Below are positions 1 to 8,369 of a stretch of DNA of 64,000 bases, piece after piece (the first letter of the stretch is position 1; every line of letters begins with the position of its first letter). The translations under genes and the position numbers were made by a program. The notes below the pieces were generated by a model. It was not told where the DNA came from, searched no databases, and was given only the letters and a program-made list of their open reading frames with translations. The stretch covers positions 47,578 through 111,577 of the forward strand of contig CAVCEE010000008.1 of the NCBI GenBank assembly GCA_963601185.1. The letters run 5' to 3'. This stretch comes from Limisoma sp963601185 (GTDB lineage: Bacteria; Bacteroidota; Bacteroidia; Bacteroidales; Muribaculaceae).

Positions 1-407
1 CCGATGCCATTGTGTCCGGTGATGAGCCGCACAAAACGAGGCCCGTAAGCGCCCTTAATCACACCCTTCCCGTCACCAAAATCGTGCGACCACAAGTGTG
101 CATCAAGAATTTCCTGCACCTTAAACATCCCCACTGGTGTGCGCATATCGCCCGGCTCACGCTTGTCGCCCACATTTCGCCCACAGGCAATGCCGTAGCG
201 ACGCAGTTCTACACCGTCACCGTCATAGACGAGCAACTGCATTTCTTCCTTTAATATAATAGCGAAGGGTTTTCCCGTTGGAAAATATGTACTGTCAGCC
301 GCAACTGGAGAGCGTTTTACCGCCTCAGTTTTCCGGGAAGTTGCCGCCATGGCGTTTGCGGCAGCGAGCAAGGTTACCACTACAGATAAAAGAAACGTCC
401 GTTTCAT
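1..407 (-). CDS. L,D-transpeptidase (YkuD family), C-terminal part outside window
   Basis: The frame is open from an ATG at 407 to the left edge, so the 3' part is missing. Residues 1-22 form a signal peptide with a hydrophobic core and an A-M-A-A end. From about residue 45 the protein shows the YkuD fold signature: a segment with MQLLVYDGDG, then GDKREPGDMRTPVGMF, then HDFGDGKGVIKGAYGPRF, and at the edge TGHNGIG, after which the family normally continues into an H-G-T motif. Members cross-link or anchor peptidoglycan stem peptides in the periplasm. The catalytic SHGC region is not in view, so activity cannot be judged. It lies downstream of tRNA-Asp's opposite end and is transcribed leftward. 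Confidence 0.85.
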   Translation of the reverse strand, partial: MKRTFLLSVVVTLLAAANAMAATSRKTEAVKRSPVAADSTYFPTGKPFAIILKEEMQLLVYDGDGVELRRYGIACGRNVGDKREPGDMRTPVGMFKVQEILDAHLWSHDFGDGKGVIKGAYGPRFVRLITGHNGI

Positions 408-458
408 CGCAAGAAAGGTTATAAACAAGTATTTCAGACTACACGCCACCGAATAAAA

Positions 459-490
459 CAAAAGCCCGAAGCTAAGGCTCCAGGCTTTTG
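459..490 (-). terminator. Intrinsic terminator after tRNA-Asp
   Basis: On the minus strand, immediately after the tRNA discriminator base, AAAAGCC and GAGC pair with GCTTC and GGGCTTTT, followed by TGTTTT. This is the expected stem with a U-rich tail. Confidence 0.7.
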
Positions 491-564
491 CGGTGCGGAC
501 GGGACTCGAACCCGCGACCCCATGCGTGACAGGCATGTATTCTAACCAGCTGAACTACCGCACC
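491..564 (-). tRNA. tRNA-Asp (anticodon GTC)
   Basis: A full cloverleaf of 74 nt is visible on the minus strand. The acceptor stem GGTGCGG (from 564) pairs with CCGCACC, with discriminator G at 491. The anticodon loop CTGTCAC sits on the stem CATGC/GCATG and gives anticodon GTC. The T loop is TTCGAGT on a GCGGG/CCCGT stem. CCA is not encoded. It stands alone, between a cell-wall enzyme gene and a YhcG-type nuclease gene; no attachment-site duplication of the tRNA 3' end was seen nearby. Confidence 0.97.
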
Positions 565-781
565 AGGCATCGCTTTTCAGTTAGCGAGTGCAAAGATACC
601 ACCATTTTTTCAATCCCACAACAGTTAGCACAAAAAAATTGCACAAAAAACATCAGCGATCCACCATCAAGTTCGACAACAAAAGGAAACGAACACTTTT
701 AATATTATTTATTAACGAACTTGTTTATCGCTTCGGCAAGAGTCATTATCTTTATCACAAGATAGTAGACACGCAGATTGT

Positions 782-2005
782 ATGACAGACAAGAACAAAC
801 CATATTCAGTCACCTCCAAAAACTTTTATGGAGACAAAGACTATACCGAATGGCTGAATGAGATTAAGAATCGCTATCGGAGCATTCGCAACCGAGTGGC
901 TCTGCAAGCCAACTACGGAGCCTTAGAATTCAATTGGATGCTGGGGCGTGACATCGTACAAAAGAAAGCAGAATCGAGATGGGGTTCTGGTGTCGTAAAC
1001 CAACTCTGCCTCGACCTTAGAGCCACCTTTCCCGGTGTACGAGGATTCTCTGCACGAAACCTTTATTATATGAAGGAGTGGTACGAGTTTTATATGGCGG
1101 ACGATGAGCACAAGCAAATTTTGCACCAACTAGGTGCAAAATTACAAGAATCTGAAAATCAAAATCCTATAAAATTGCACCAACTAGGTGCAGAAATTGC
1201 ATCAACTACCAAGATCTCTGCCATTTTAGAGAAAAACGGCATGTTGCCAATATTCGGAATCGTGCCGTGGAAACACCACTTGACCATCACTTCCAAATGC
1301 AAATCTATCAAGGAAGCACTCTATTACATAGCGCGTACCATAGACGAAGGACTAAGCAAACGCGAATTAGAAGACATCATAGATACCGATGATTTCAACA
1401 AGTACGGACATGCCATTACTAATTTCTCGTCGCAATTACCCGCACAACAAAGCCAACTTGCAATGAATATTCTGAAAGATCCATATCGTTTGGATTTTCT
1501 CTCATTGGAAAGAGGCTACAATGAACGTGATTTGGAAAATGCAATTGCAAAAGACATTACTCGCTTCCTGCTTGAACTCGGAAATGGCTTCACTTTCGTA
1601 GGGAGACAACCCGAACTCGTGGTTGGCAATGAGGGTTACTTTCCAGACTTGCTATTCTACCACATCCGACTCCGCTGCTATGTTGTCATAGAACTAAAAG
1701 TCGTGGATTTCAAACCAGAATTTGCCGGCAAACTAAATTTCTATGTGGCAGCGTGCAACAAACTGCTTCGCCAGCCAAAGGACAACCCGACTATCGGCCT
1801 TCTACTCTGCAAGTCGAAAGACCAGACGAAAGTGGAATGGGCATTTGACAGCATCCAAAACCCTCTGGGCGTAGCCACCTATGAAGGAATTCGGATTAAA
1901 GACAAACTCCCCTCCGTCGAGGATCTGACGAAACGACTCGATATGTTGGAACAAGAACTCAGAGAGCACCAAGTGAGCAAATTCACCAACGGAGCACAAG
2001 AATAG
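782..2005 (+). CDS. YhcG/DUF1016 family PDDEXK nuclease-like protein
   Basis: 407 residues. The N-terminal third carries the DUF1016 domain (winged-helix type, with RFPG-like FPGVRGFSARNLYYMKEWYEFY). The C-terminal half has the nuclease fold signature: PDLLFYH, then IELKVVDFKPEFAGKLNFYV, fitting D...E-x-K of PDDEXK enzymes, then GLLLCKSKD. The family is widespread on accessory DNA and has been linked to DNA processing, but its role is poorly known. The gene stands alone directly after a tRNA. Codon use is more AT-rich than the neighbouring esterase and asparaginase genes, which fits acquired DNA. Two copies of a palindrome-bearing repeat sit inside the linker between the domains. A possible weak promoter (TATCTTTA near 747) lies upstream. 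Confidence 0.85.
   Translation: MTDKNKPYSVTSKNFYGDKDYTEWLNEIKNRYRSIRNRVALQANYGALEFNWMLGRDIVQKKAESRWGSGVVNQLCLDLRATFPGVRGFSARNLYYMKEWYEFYMADDEHKQILHQLGAKLQESENQNPIKLHQLGAEIASTTKISAILEKNGMLPIFGIVPWKHHLTITSKCKSIKEALYYIARTIDEGLSKRELEDIIDTDDFNKYGHAITNFSSQLPAQQSQLAMNILKDPYRLDFLSLERGYNERDLENAIAKDITRFLLELGNGFTFVGRQPELVVGNEGYFPDLLFYHIRLRCYVVIELKVVDFKPEFAGKLNFYVAACNKLLRQPKDNPTIGLLLCKSKDQTKVEWAFDSIQNPLGVATYEGIRIKDKLPSVEDLTKRLDMLEQELREHQVSKFTNGAQE
1121..1192 (+). repeat. Two in-frame copies of a palindromic 18-bp repeat inside the DUF1016 gene
   Basis: The sequence TTGCACCAACTAGGTGCA occurs at 1121-1138 and 1175-1192, 54 bp apart (18 codons), encoding LHQLGA twice. Each copy is a 7-bp inverted repeat around AACTA. 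It lies in the hydrophilic linker between the N-terminal domain and the nuclease domain. Confidence 0.85.
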
Positions 2006-2050
2006 CCACCATTTATCGTCTGCCAAATATTTTCTTTCAACAGTATCCCT

Positions 2051-2077
2051 TTTGCACGCACAAAAAAGTTATATTTG
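2051..2077 (+). promoter_or_regulatory. Putative Bacteroidota promoter for the esterase
   Basis: TATATTTG at 2070-2077 matches the TAnnTTTG -7 element exactly. The nearest TTTG (2051-2054) is 15 bp upstream, shorter than the usual 18-21, so the -33 assignment is tentative. Confidence 0.5.
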
Positions 2078-2115
2078 CCAGACGTTAGTCAAACCCACAA
2101 AAACCGTAAAAACGA

Positions 2116-2928
2116 ATGAAACAATTACGCTTTTTCGCGACAATCATCGCCATTATCGCCTTCTCGCTGCCGGCATTGGCAAGCAGGCTGGAAACCATAG
2201 AGGTCAAGAGCGAGTCAATGAACAAGAACATCAACGTGTCGGTCGTACTGCCCGACAGTTACGGTGCGCGCCGTCTGCCTGTGGTCTACCTCCTACACGG
2301 CTATGGCGACAATAACCTCATCGGCTATCTCAACCGCACCAACTTGCGCCAACTTGCCGACCAGCAGAACCTGATAGTGGTCATCCCCGACGGCGGCACC
2401 AGTTGGTACTTCGACAGCCCCATAGACCCAACCTACCGCTATGAGACATTCGTTGCTAAAGAACTCGTTGCATACGTCGACAAAAACTACATCTCCGATG
2501 CACGCCGTGAGCGGCGCGCCATCACCGGCCTCAGCATGGGCGGCCACGGCGCACTCTATCTCGCCATCCGCCACCAGGATACCTTCGGCGCTGCCGGCTC
2601 GATGAGCGGCGGCGTTGACTTCCGTCCGTTCCCCAACAGTTGGGACATCAAACTGCGCCTCGGCGAAGAGAAAACCCACCAAAGCAACTGGGACAACAAC
2701 ACCGTCGTAGGCCAACTGCCACTCCTCAAGGACGGCGCGCTGCAACTCGTCATCGACTGCGGTACTGAGGATTTCTTCTTTGAGGTCAACACCCAACTAC
2801 ACGATGCACTGACCAAGCAAGGCATCCACCACGAGTTCACCTCTCGCCCCGGCAACCATTCCTGGGACTACTGGCGACGTTCGCTCCGCGACCACATACT
2901 GTTTTTCAGCGACTATTTCACAAAATAG
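2116..2928 (+). CDS. Secreted esterase, alpha/beta hydrolase (EstA / esterase D type)
   Basis: 270 residues with a signal peptide (MKQLRFFATIIAIIAFSLPALA). The alpha/beta hydrolase core shows the oxyanion region VYLLHGYGDN, the nucleophile elbow GLSMGG with Ser140, the acid Asp219 in CGTEDF and His248 in GNHSWDYW. Enzymes of this family hydrolyse acyl esters (tributyrin-type esterases, S-formylglutathione hydrolase relatives, acetyl-xylan or feruloyl esterases); the natural substrate here is not decidable. Length is normal. It is a single-gene unit, with its own TAnnTTTG promoter and a hairpin terminator 20 bp after the stop. Codon use is GC-rich like the bulk of the window. Confidence 0.88.
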   Translation: MKQLRFFATIIAIIAFSLPALASRLETIEVKSESMNKNINVSVVLPDSYGARRLPVVYLLHGYGDNNLIGYLNRTNLRQLADQQNLIVVIPDGGTSWYFDSPIDPTYRYETFVAKELVAYVDKNYISDARRERRAITGLSMGGHGALYLAIRHQDTFGAAGSMSGGVDFRPFPNSWDIKLRLGEEKTHQSNWDNNTVVGQLPLLKDGALQLVIDCGTEDFFFEVNTQLHDALTKQGIHHEFTSRPGNHSWDYWRRSLRDHILFFSDYFTK

Positions 2929-2950
2929 CCCTACCGACCAAACAAAGCAT

Positions 2951-2984
2951 AAAGGATGCCACTGGTTTTCCGGGGGCATCCTTT
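2951..2984. terminator. Terminator hairpin after the esterase
   Basis: AAAGGATGCC (2951-2960) pairs perfectly with GGCATCCTTT, 14-nt loop, followed by a pyrimidine-rich stretch. The remaining 2985-3177 stretch holds no gene I can support. Confidence 0.75.
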
Positions 2985-3177
2985 CCTATTTATACACCAA
3001 CCTTACCGATTATGTTTTTTTAACAACTTTCCCGAATTGCCACCGCTACAAGGGGTTACACTTGTCGATTTCTCGCAATCACTCCGTCAACACCTTGGAT
3101 TAGCCACCACGACGGCGCAATCCGTGGCATTTTGCCACAAACAAACGCAACATCATCAGCATAAGCAAGCACAACGA

Positions 3178-3209
3178 TTGCAATTTGTCGGAATTTAAGC
3201 GTAACTTTG
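3178..3209 (+). promoter_or_regulatory. Putative promoter for asparaginase
   Basis: TTG at 3178-3180, 21 bp, TAACTTTG at 3202-3209: a full match to the Bacteroidota consensus, 48 bp before the asparaginase start. Confidence 0.6.
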
Positions 3210-3257
3210 TCCTTGCAAAAAGATTTGTTTTAGACATAAATAATAGACTTGGCACTT

Positions 3258-4289
3258 ATGGCAAAACCAAACATTCTGATAATCTACACCGGAGGAACAA
3301 TCGGTATGATTGAAAACCCCGTAACGAAGTCACTGCAACCGTTCGACTTCACGCACCTTATTGACAATGTGCCGAAGATCAAGAAACTCAACTATTCAAT
3401 CAACAACATACAGTTTCATCCGCCCATCGACTCCTCTAATATGAATCCGTCGCACTGGGAGGAAATCGCACTCAGCATCGAGGACAACTACGCTAGTTAC
3501 GATGGCTTCGTGGTGCTCCACGGCACCGACACTATGGCGTACACCGCCTCTGCCCTGAGTTTTATGCTCGAAAACCTCAGAAAGCCGGTAATCATCACCG
3601 GGTCGCAGTTGCCAATTGGCGAAGTACGCACCGACGGCGAGGAAAACCTCATCACCGCGCTCCAGATTGCCGCTGCGCGCGACGAGAAGGGCGAACCGAT
3701 GGTGCAGGAGGTGGCAATTCTCTTCGAGAACTACCTCTGGCGCGGCAACCGCAGCACCAAGATGAGCGCCGACCACTTCAACGCCTTTAAGAGCAACAAC
3801 TATCCCCACCTCGCCCACATCGGACTCGACATCCAGTTCCACGAGGAAGCCCTCTGGAGGCAGAAGTCGCAACGTCCGCTGAAGGTACAGACGGCGATGG
3901 ACCGCAACGTAATGTTTGTCAACCTCTTCCCCGGCGTCACCGAGAACGTCCTCTCCCACGTATTCAACACCCCCGGCATCAAGGGCATCGTGCTCAAGAC
4001 CTACGGAGCCGGCAACGCCCCCACCGACAAATGGTTCATCGACCTGCTCCGCGCCACAGTGAAGCGCGGCGTGGTGATAGTCAACGTGTCGCAATGCGTC
4101 AACGGTGGTGTCAACAGCGAGCGCTACATGACCGGCAACGCCCTCCAATCGACCGGCGTGGTAAGCGGCAACGACATCACTTCAGAGGCAGCAATCACCA
4201 AACTGATGTACCTCTTTGGCATGGGTCTTCGCACAGAGCAGGTGAAGAAATATCTCAACTGTTCGCTCTGCGGCGAAATCACAATCTAA
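3258..4289 (+). CDS. ansA: L-asparaginase, type I (cytoplasmic)
   Basis: 343 residues from the ATG at 3258; a TTG nine bases earlier is in frame but less likely. The enzyme hydrolyses L-asparagine to aspartate and ammonia. The first active-site motif YTGGTIGM places the nucleophile at Thr14, and the second motif HGTDTMAYTASALSF supplies the Thr-Asp pair; GSQLPIGEVRTDGEENL and the C-terminal NVSQCVNGGV segment are also typical. There is no signal peptide, which fits the type I cytoplasmic form rather than the periplasmic type II. It is monocistronic, with a TTG-N21-TAACTTTG promoter upstream and pckA downstream after its own promoter. Confidence 0.95.
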   Translation: MAKPNILIIYTGGTIGMIENPVTKSLQPFDFTHLIDNVPKIKKLNYSINNIQFHPPIDSSNMNPSHWEEIALSIEDNYASYDGFVVLHGTDTMAYTASALSFMLENLRKPVIITGSQLPIGEVRTDGEENLITALQIAAARDEKGEPMVQEVAILFENYLWRGNRSTKMSADHFNAFKSNNYPHLAHIGLDIQFHEEALWRQKSQRPLKVQTAMDRNVMFVNLFPGVTENVLSHVFNTPGIKGIVLKTYGAGNAPTDKWFIDLLRATVKRGVVIVNVSQCVNGGVNSERYMTGNALQSTGVVSGNDITSEAAITKLMYLFGMGLRTEQVKKYLNCSLCGEITI

Positions 4290-4373
4290 ACCGCTATCAA
4301 AAAAGCATTTGCAACGACTACCAAGTCCTCAATGCTTAAAGAATTTTAAATGCGGAAAATTTTCACTAATGAT

Positions 4374-4404
4374 GTTGCCGTATAAAAAAAATGTAGTAAT
4401 TTTG
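4374..4404 (+). promoter_or_regulatory. Promoter for pckA
   Basis: TTG at 4374-4376, 20 bp, TAATTTTG at 4397-4404. About 65 nt of leader precede the ATG. Confidence 0.7.
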
Positions 4405-4475
4405 CATCGGTTTTTAAGAATGAAAACCGAGATAAGAATCTATAAACATTCACTATTATAAATCAAAAACGACAA

Positions 4476-6077
4476 ATGAGCAATCTTGATTTAACAAAGT
4501 ACGGCATTACTGGTGCTACAGTAATCGCTCACAACCCTTCCTACGAGCAGTTGTTCGAGGAAGAGACTAAAGCAGGTCTTGAAGGCTTCGAGGTAGGTCA
4601 GCAAACCGAACTCGGCGCTGTCAACGTGATGACTGGTATCTACACCGGCCGCTCGCCTAAGGACAAATACATCGTAATGGATGCAAACTCAAAGGACACT
4701 GTATGGTGGACTTCTGAAGAATACAAAAACGACAACCACCCAATGTCGGAAGAGGTTTGGGACAAGGTTAAGACTATCGCGAAGAGCGAACTCTGCAACA
4801 AGAACCTTTATGTAGTTGACGGTTTCTGCGGTGCAAACAAAGACACTCGTATGGCTGTCCGCTTCATCGTTGAGGTTGCTTGGCAGGCTCACTTCGTAAC
4901 TAACATGTTCATCCGCCCAACAGCTGAAGAGCTCGCTTCTTTCGAGCCTGATTTCGTTGTTTACAACGCTTCTAAGGCTAAAGTAACTGACTACAAGGAA
5001 CTCGGCCTCAACTCTGAAACTTGCGTTGCTTTCAACGTAACTTCTAAGGAGCAAGTAATCATCAACACTTGGTACGGTGGTGAAATGAAGAAGGGTATGT
5101 TCTCAATGATGAACTACTTCTTGCCTTTGAAGGGTATGGCTTCAATGCACTGCTCTGCAAACTGCGATATGGAAGGCAAGAACACTGCAATCTTCTTCGG
5201 CCTTTCTGGTACAGGTAAGACTACTTTGTCAACCGACCCAAAACGCAAACTCATCGGCGACGACGAGCACGGATGGGACGACAATGGTGTCTTCAACTTC
5301 GAAGGCGGCTGCTACGCTAAGGTTATCAACCTCGACAAAGAGTCTGAGCCAGATATCTACAACGCTATCAAGCGCAACGCTCTCCTCGAGAACGTAACTG
5401 TTGACGCTAACGGCAAGATCGACTTCGCAGACAAGAGCGTTACTGAAAACACTCGCGTTTCTTACCCAATCAACCACATCAACAACATCCAACCGGGTTC
5501 TTCTGCACCAGCAGCAAAGCAGGTTATCTTCTTGTCTGCTGACGCATTCGGTGTATTGCCTCCAGTATCAATCTTGACTCCAGAGCAGACTAAGTACTAC
5601 TTCCTCTCTGGCTTTACTGCAAAATTGGCTGGTACAGAGCGCGGCATCACTGAGCCTACTCCTACATTCTCTGCTTGCTTCGGCCAGGCATTCTTGGAAT
5701 TGCACCCGACAAAATACGCAGAAGAGTTGGTTAAGAAGATGGAGAAGAACGACGCTAAGGCTTACCTCGTAAACACTGGTTGGAACGGTACAGGCAAGCG
5801 TATCTCTATCCGCGACACTCGTGGTATCATCGACGCTATCCTCAGCGGCGACATCGACAAAGCTCCTACAAAACAAATCCCAATGTTCGATTTCAAAGTG
5901 CCTACCGAATTGCCAGGCGTAGCAACTGAAATCCTCGACCCACGCGACACTTACGCTGAAGCTGCTCAATGGGAAGAGAAAGCAAAGGATTTGGCTGCAC
6001 GTTTCATCAAGAACTTCAAGAAGTACGAGACAAACGAAGCAGGCAAGGCTCTTGTCGCTGCTGGTCCAAAGCTCTAA
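4476..6077 (+). CDS. pckA: Phosphoenolpyruvate carboxykinase (ATP)
   Basis: 533 residues, normal for the ATP-dependent family. The enzyme interconverts oxaloacetate + ATP and phosphoenolpyruvate + CO2 + ADP; in anaerobic Bacteroidales it usually runs as a CO2-fixing step towards succinate/propionate. Visible motifs: R-binding TGRSPKDKYIV near residue 56, P-loop GLSGTGKTTLS at 242-252, metal/kinase-2 segment LIGDDEHGWDD, and the adenine-site GWNGTGKRISI. Codon choice differs from neighbours: many T-ending codons (GCT, GTT, TCT), a sign of strong expression. It has its own consensus promoter and a strong terminator, so it is monocistronic. Confidence 0.98.
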   Translation: MSNLDLTKYGITGATVIAHNPSYEQLFEEETKAGLEGFEVGQQTELGAVNVMTGIYTGRSPKDKYIVMDANSKDTVWWTSEEYKNDNHPMSEEVWDKVKTIAKSELCNKNLYVVDGFCGANKDTRMAVRFIVEVAWQAHFVTNMFIRPTAEELASFEPDFVVYNASKAKVTDYKELGLNSETCVAFNVTSKEQVIINTWYGGEMKKGMFSMMNYFLPLKGMASMHCSANCDMEGKNTAIFFGLSGTGKTTLSTDPKRKLIGDDEHGWDDNGVFNFEGGCYAKVINLDKESEPDIYNAIKRNALLENVTVDANGKIDFADKSVTENTRVSYPINHINNIQPGSSAPAAKQVIFLSADAFGVLPPVSILTPEQTKYYFLSGFTAKLAGTERGITEPTPTFSACFGQAFLELHPTKYAEELVKKMEKNDAKAYLVNTGWNGTGKRISIRDTRGIIDAILSGDIDKAPTKQIPMFDFKVPTELPGVATEILDPRDTYAEAAQWEEKAKDLAARFIKNFKKYETNEAGKALVAAGPKL

Positions 6078-6108
6078 TCTGAGTAATCGTAACCAAACGA
6101 TAATATCC

Positions 6109-6145
6109 GAGGGCGCAGTCATTCCGACCGCGCCCTCTTTTTTTT
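6109..6145 (+). terminator. Strong intrinsic terminator of pckA
   Basis: GAGGGCGC pairs perfectly with GCGCCCTC around a 13-nt loop, followed by eight T. Confidence 0.92.
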
Positions 6146-6244
6146 GTGCCGCCAGCATCCCTTTTGTTGCGTTTTTTTGCCCAGGGGATGCAATATACGG
6201 CAGTTTCTTGCGTTTAAGTAGAAAGGATTAAACCACACATTTCT

Positions 6245-7057
6245 ATGAAACATCGTTTACACGCCATAATCATCATAGTTGTTGCCTTGCTCTCCATCGC
6301 AGGCTCATCGTGCAAAACGCCGCAATCGCTGGCATATATCGAAAACGCCGACTCTCTGAGAGTGAGCACCTTGACGCTCGACTATGCAGTAAAGATCCGT
6401 CAGGCTGACGAACTGATAATCACAGTCAACTCCATCGTGCCCGAAGCGACCTCGGCATTTAACCTGCCCCTGATCAACCCCTCGACAGGCAACGAGATGA
6501 AAATGTCGAGCACTCCGCAAAACCAGTCGTACATCGTCGATACCGAAGGCAATATCCAATTCCCGGTAATCGGCAAAATCCATGCTGCTGGCATGACAAC
6601 CCTCGAACTGAAAAACTATCTTACCGAACGCATATCGAAGGAGGTCGACGACCCTGTTGTCCGTGTGCAACTCGGCAATTTCCGCGTCAACGTGCTTGGT
6701 GAGGTAAAGAATGCCGGGGCAATTGAGGTGAAGAGCGAACGCTTCTCGATATTCGACGCTCTTGCCGCAGCCGGCGATATGACCGAATATGGCGAGCGCA
6801 CCAACGTGCTCGTAATCCGCGAAGAAGACGGACAGCGACAATACCACCGCCTTAACCTCAAGGATGCTACAATCATCGACTCGCCCTACTACTATCTCCA
6901 GCAGAACGACGTGGTCTACGTGCAGCCCAACAACATCAAGGCCGGCAACGCCAAATACAGCCAGAACAATGCGTTCAAGGTCACTGTCGTGTCCACCGTA
7001 GTGAGCGCCGTGTCGGTCATCGCGTCACTCGTCATCGCTCTTTGCATAAAGAACTAA
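6245..7057 (+). CDS. Polysaccharide export outer-membrane lipoprotein (Wza/OPX family)
   Basis: 270 residues. A lipoprotein signal ends in SIAGSSC with Cys23 as the lipidated residue. Residues 45-130 match the Poly_export (PES) domain (YAVKIRQADELIITV, then IDTEG-type YIVDTEGNIQFPVIGKI), followed by an SLBB-type domain (VNVLGEVKNAGAIEV). A C-terminal hydrophobic segment (about 245-266) is present, as in many Bacteroidota OPX proteins. The family forms the outer-membrane export channel for capsule or exopolysaccharide with a Wzc-type partner, which lies two genes downstream. First gene of the exopolysaccharide cluster; the next gene begins 16 bp after its stop. A purine-rich AGGATT upstream may be the ribosome site. 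Confidence 0.92.
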   Translation: MKHRLHAIIIIVVALLSIAGSSCKTPQSLAYIENADSLRVSTLTLDYAVKIRQADELIITVNSIVPEATSAFNLPLINPSTGNEMKMSSTPQNQSYIVDTEGNIQFPVIGKIHAAGMTTLELKNYLTERISKEVDDPVVRVQLGNFRVNVLGEVKNAGAIEVKSERFSIFDALAAAGDMTEYGERTNVLVIREEDGQRQYHRLNLKDATIIDSPYYYLQQNDVVYVQPNNIKAGNAKYSQNNAFKVTVVSTVVSAVSVIASLVIALCIKN

Positions 7058-7073
7058 TTTAAGGAGCGGTTCT

Positions 7074-8369
7074 ATGCTTAACATCCACCGGGCATATTTC
7101 TATGTGTTCCTCATCAGTGTGCTGGGGCTATTTCTCGCTCCGCACCTGTTGACGTTTATCGACGAAGCGTGCCTTGCCGCATTCGCCGCCATAGCCGTGC
7201 TCGACATGTCGTTCAACCACTGCTTCCGCAAATACCGGCTGATGTTCGTGCTTCTCGGAGTGCTGGCATTATATCTGGTCTACTCCCTCTCCACCTCGCG
7301 CTACAACACCCCCACGGCGCAGGTCAACGACTTCTTTCTCCAGTGCAAGCCGCTGGTAGCCTTCGCCGTGAGTTACGCCATCGCACCGCAGTTCACAGCC
7401 AACGAGCGGTGGGTGCTGAAGAAATTGTGCATCTTCCTCTCTTTCCTTGCCTTTGCGGTCATAGTGACGGGCATCTACGACGTCACCGTCTCCCACATCT
7501 ACTACGGAGGACTCGTCTGCGTGGGCGGATCGCTGGTCTACCTGCTTATGTCGTACAACGAGAACAATCCCAAAGCCTACAGCAAAACCGACCTCATCTG
7601 GACATCGGTCATACTCCTGCTCGGACTCATCTGCACACGCTCGAAATACTACGGTTTCACAGTGCTGGCATTCTATATGCTATTTGTCTACCGCCCTGGC
7701 ACGGTCAATTTCAAGAGTCTGCGCAACATCGTCATCGGCACACTTACGTTTGCACTCGTCATTCTTGTGGCGTGGAAAAAGATTGAATACTACTTCATCG
7801 TCGGCAACGGCGATACTTTCGACCCCGACGTTATGGAGACCGCTGCACGCCCTGTGCTCTTCGGCGGTATGATTCTCGTTCTCGCAGACCATTTCTTCCT
7901 CGGGTCGGGACTCGCATCCTACGCAACCTATTCCTCAGGTGCCTACGTAAATTACTCGCAACTCTACTACGAATACAGCATCGACAAGATATGGGGATTG
8001 TCGCCGACAAACAGCGACTTCATCGCCGACACCTTCTATCCCGAACTCGCTCAGTTCGGCATCATCGGCGTGATTCTCTTCCTCGCATTCTGCTGGTGGA
8101 TATGGCGGAAATTCCGCATCGTGATGCGCACCCACCACTACCAGTTGTTTGGCATCGGGGTGATGGCTATCGCCTTTCTCGCTATCGACGCCACCGCCGG
8201 ATGCACCGTTATCCAGGCCCCTGGTGAATTGCTTATGGCAGTGATGGGCATCGTTGCCTCCAAGGCAAAAGGCGTGACAAAGAAGGAGGCAAAGGACTTG
8301 CTGGCACGCCCAGTTACTGAATTTTATGACAATAAAAAAGAAAAAATAGAATATGGCTACAAATTCTGA
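7074..8369 (+). CDS. O-antigen ligase/polymerase-like membrane protein (Wzy candidate)
   Basis: 431 residues with about ten to twelve hydrophobic segments spread over residues 5-395 and a large loop (about 245-320) before the last helices, the layout of Wzy_C/O-antigen ligase proteins. That loop contains FLGSGLASYATY and LSPTNSDFIADTFYPELAQFGIIG, resembling the G-x-G...H-N-x-Y-L region of Wzy/WaaL families. By position between the OPX lipoprotein and the Wzc-like gene it is the best candidate for the repeat-unit polymerase. The 3' end overlaps the Wzc-like gene by 17 bp, indicating co-translation. Primary sequence in this family is weakly conserved, so ligase versus polymerase cannot be separated here. 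Confidence 0.8.
   Translation: MLNIHRAYFYVFLISVLGLFLAPHLLTFIDEACLAAFAAIAVLDMSFNHCFRKYRLMFVLLGVLALYLVYSLSTSRYNTPTAQVNDFFLQCKPLVAFAVSYAIAPQFTANERWVLKKLCIFLSFLAFAVIVTGIYDVTVSHIYYGGLVCVGGSLVYLLMSYNENNPKAYSKTDLIWTSVILLLGLICTRSKYYGFTVLAFYMLFVYRPGTVNFKSLRNIVIGTLTFALVILVAWKKIEYYFIVGNGDTFDPDVMETAARPVLFGGMILVLADHFFLGSGLASYATYSSGAYVNYSQLYYEYSIDKIWGLSPTNSDFIADTFYPELAQFGIIGVILFLAFCWWIWRKFRIVMRTHHYQLFGIGVMAIAFLAIDATAGCTVIQAPGELLMAVMGIVASKAKGVTKKEAKDLLARPVTEFYDNKKEKIEYGYKF

Noticed and set aside
491..564. tRNA-Asp as an integration site with the DUF1016 gene as cargo
   Set aside because: No duplicated tRNA 3' end and no integrase were seen nearby.
2956..3198. 80-codon ORF after the esterase
   Set aside because: Starts inside the terminator hairpin, low-complexity His/Gln content, no ribosome site.
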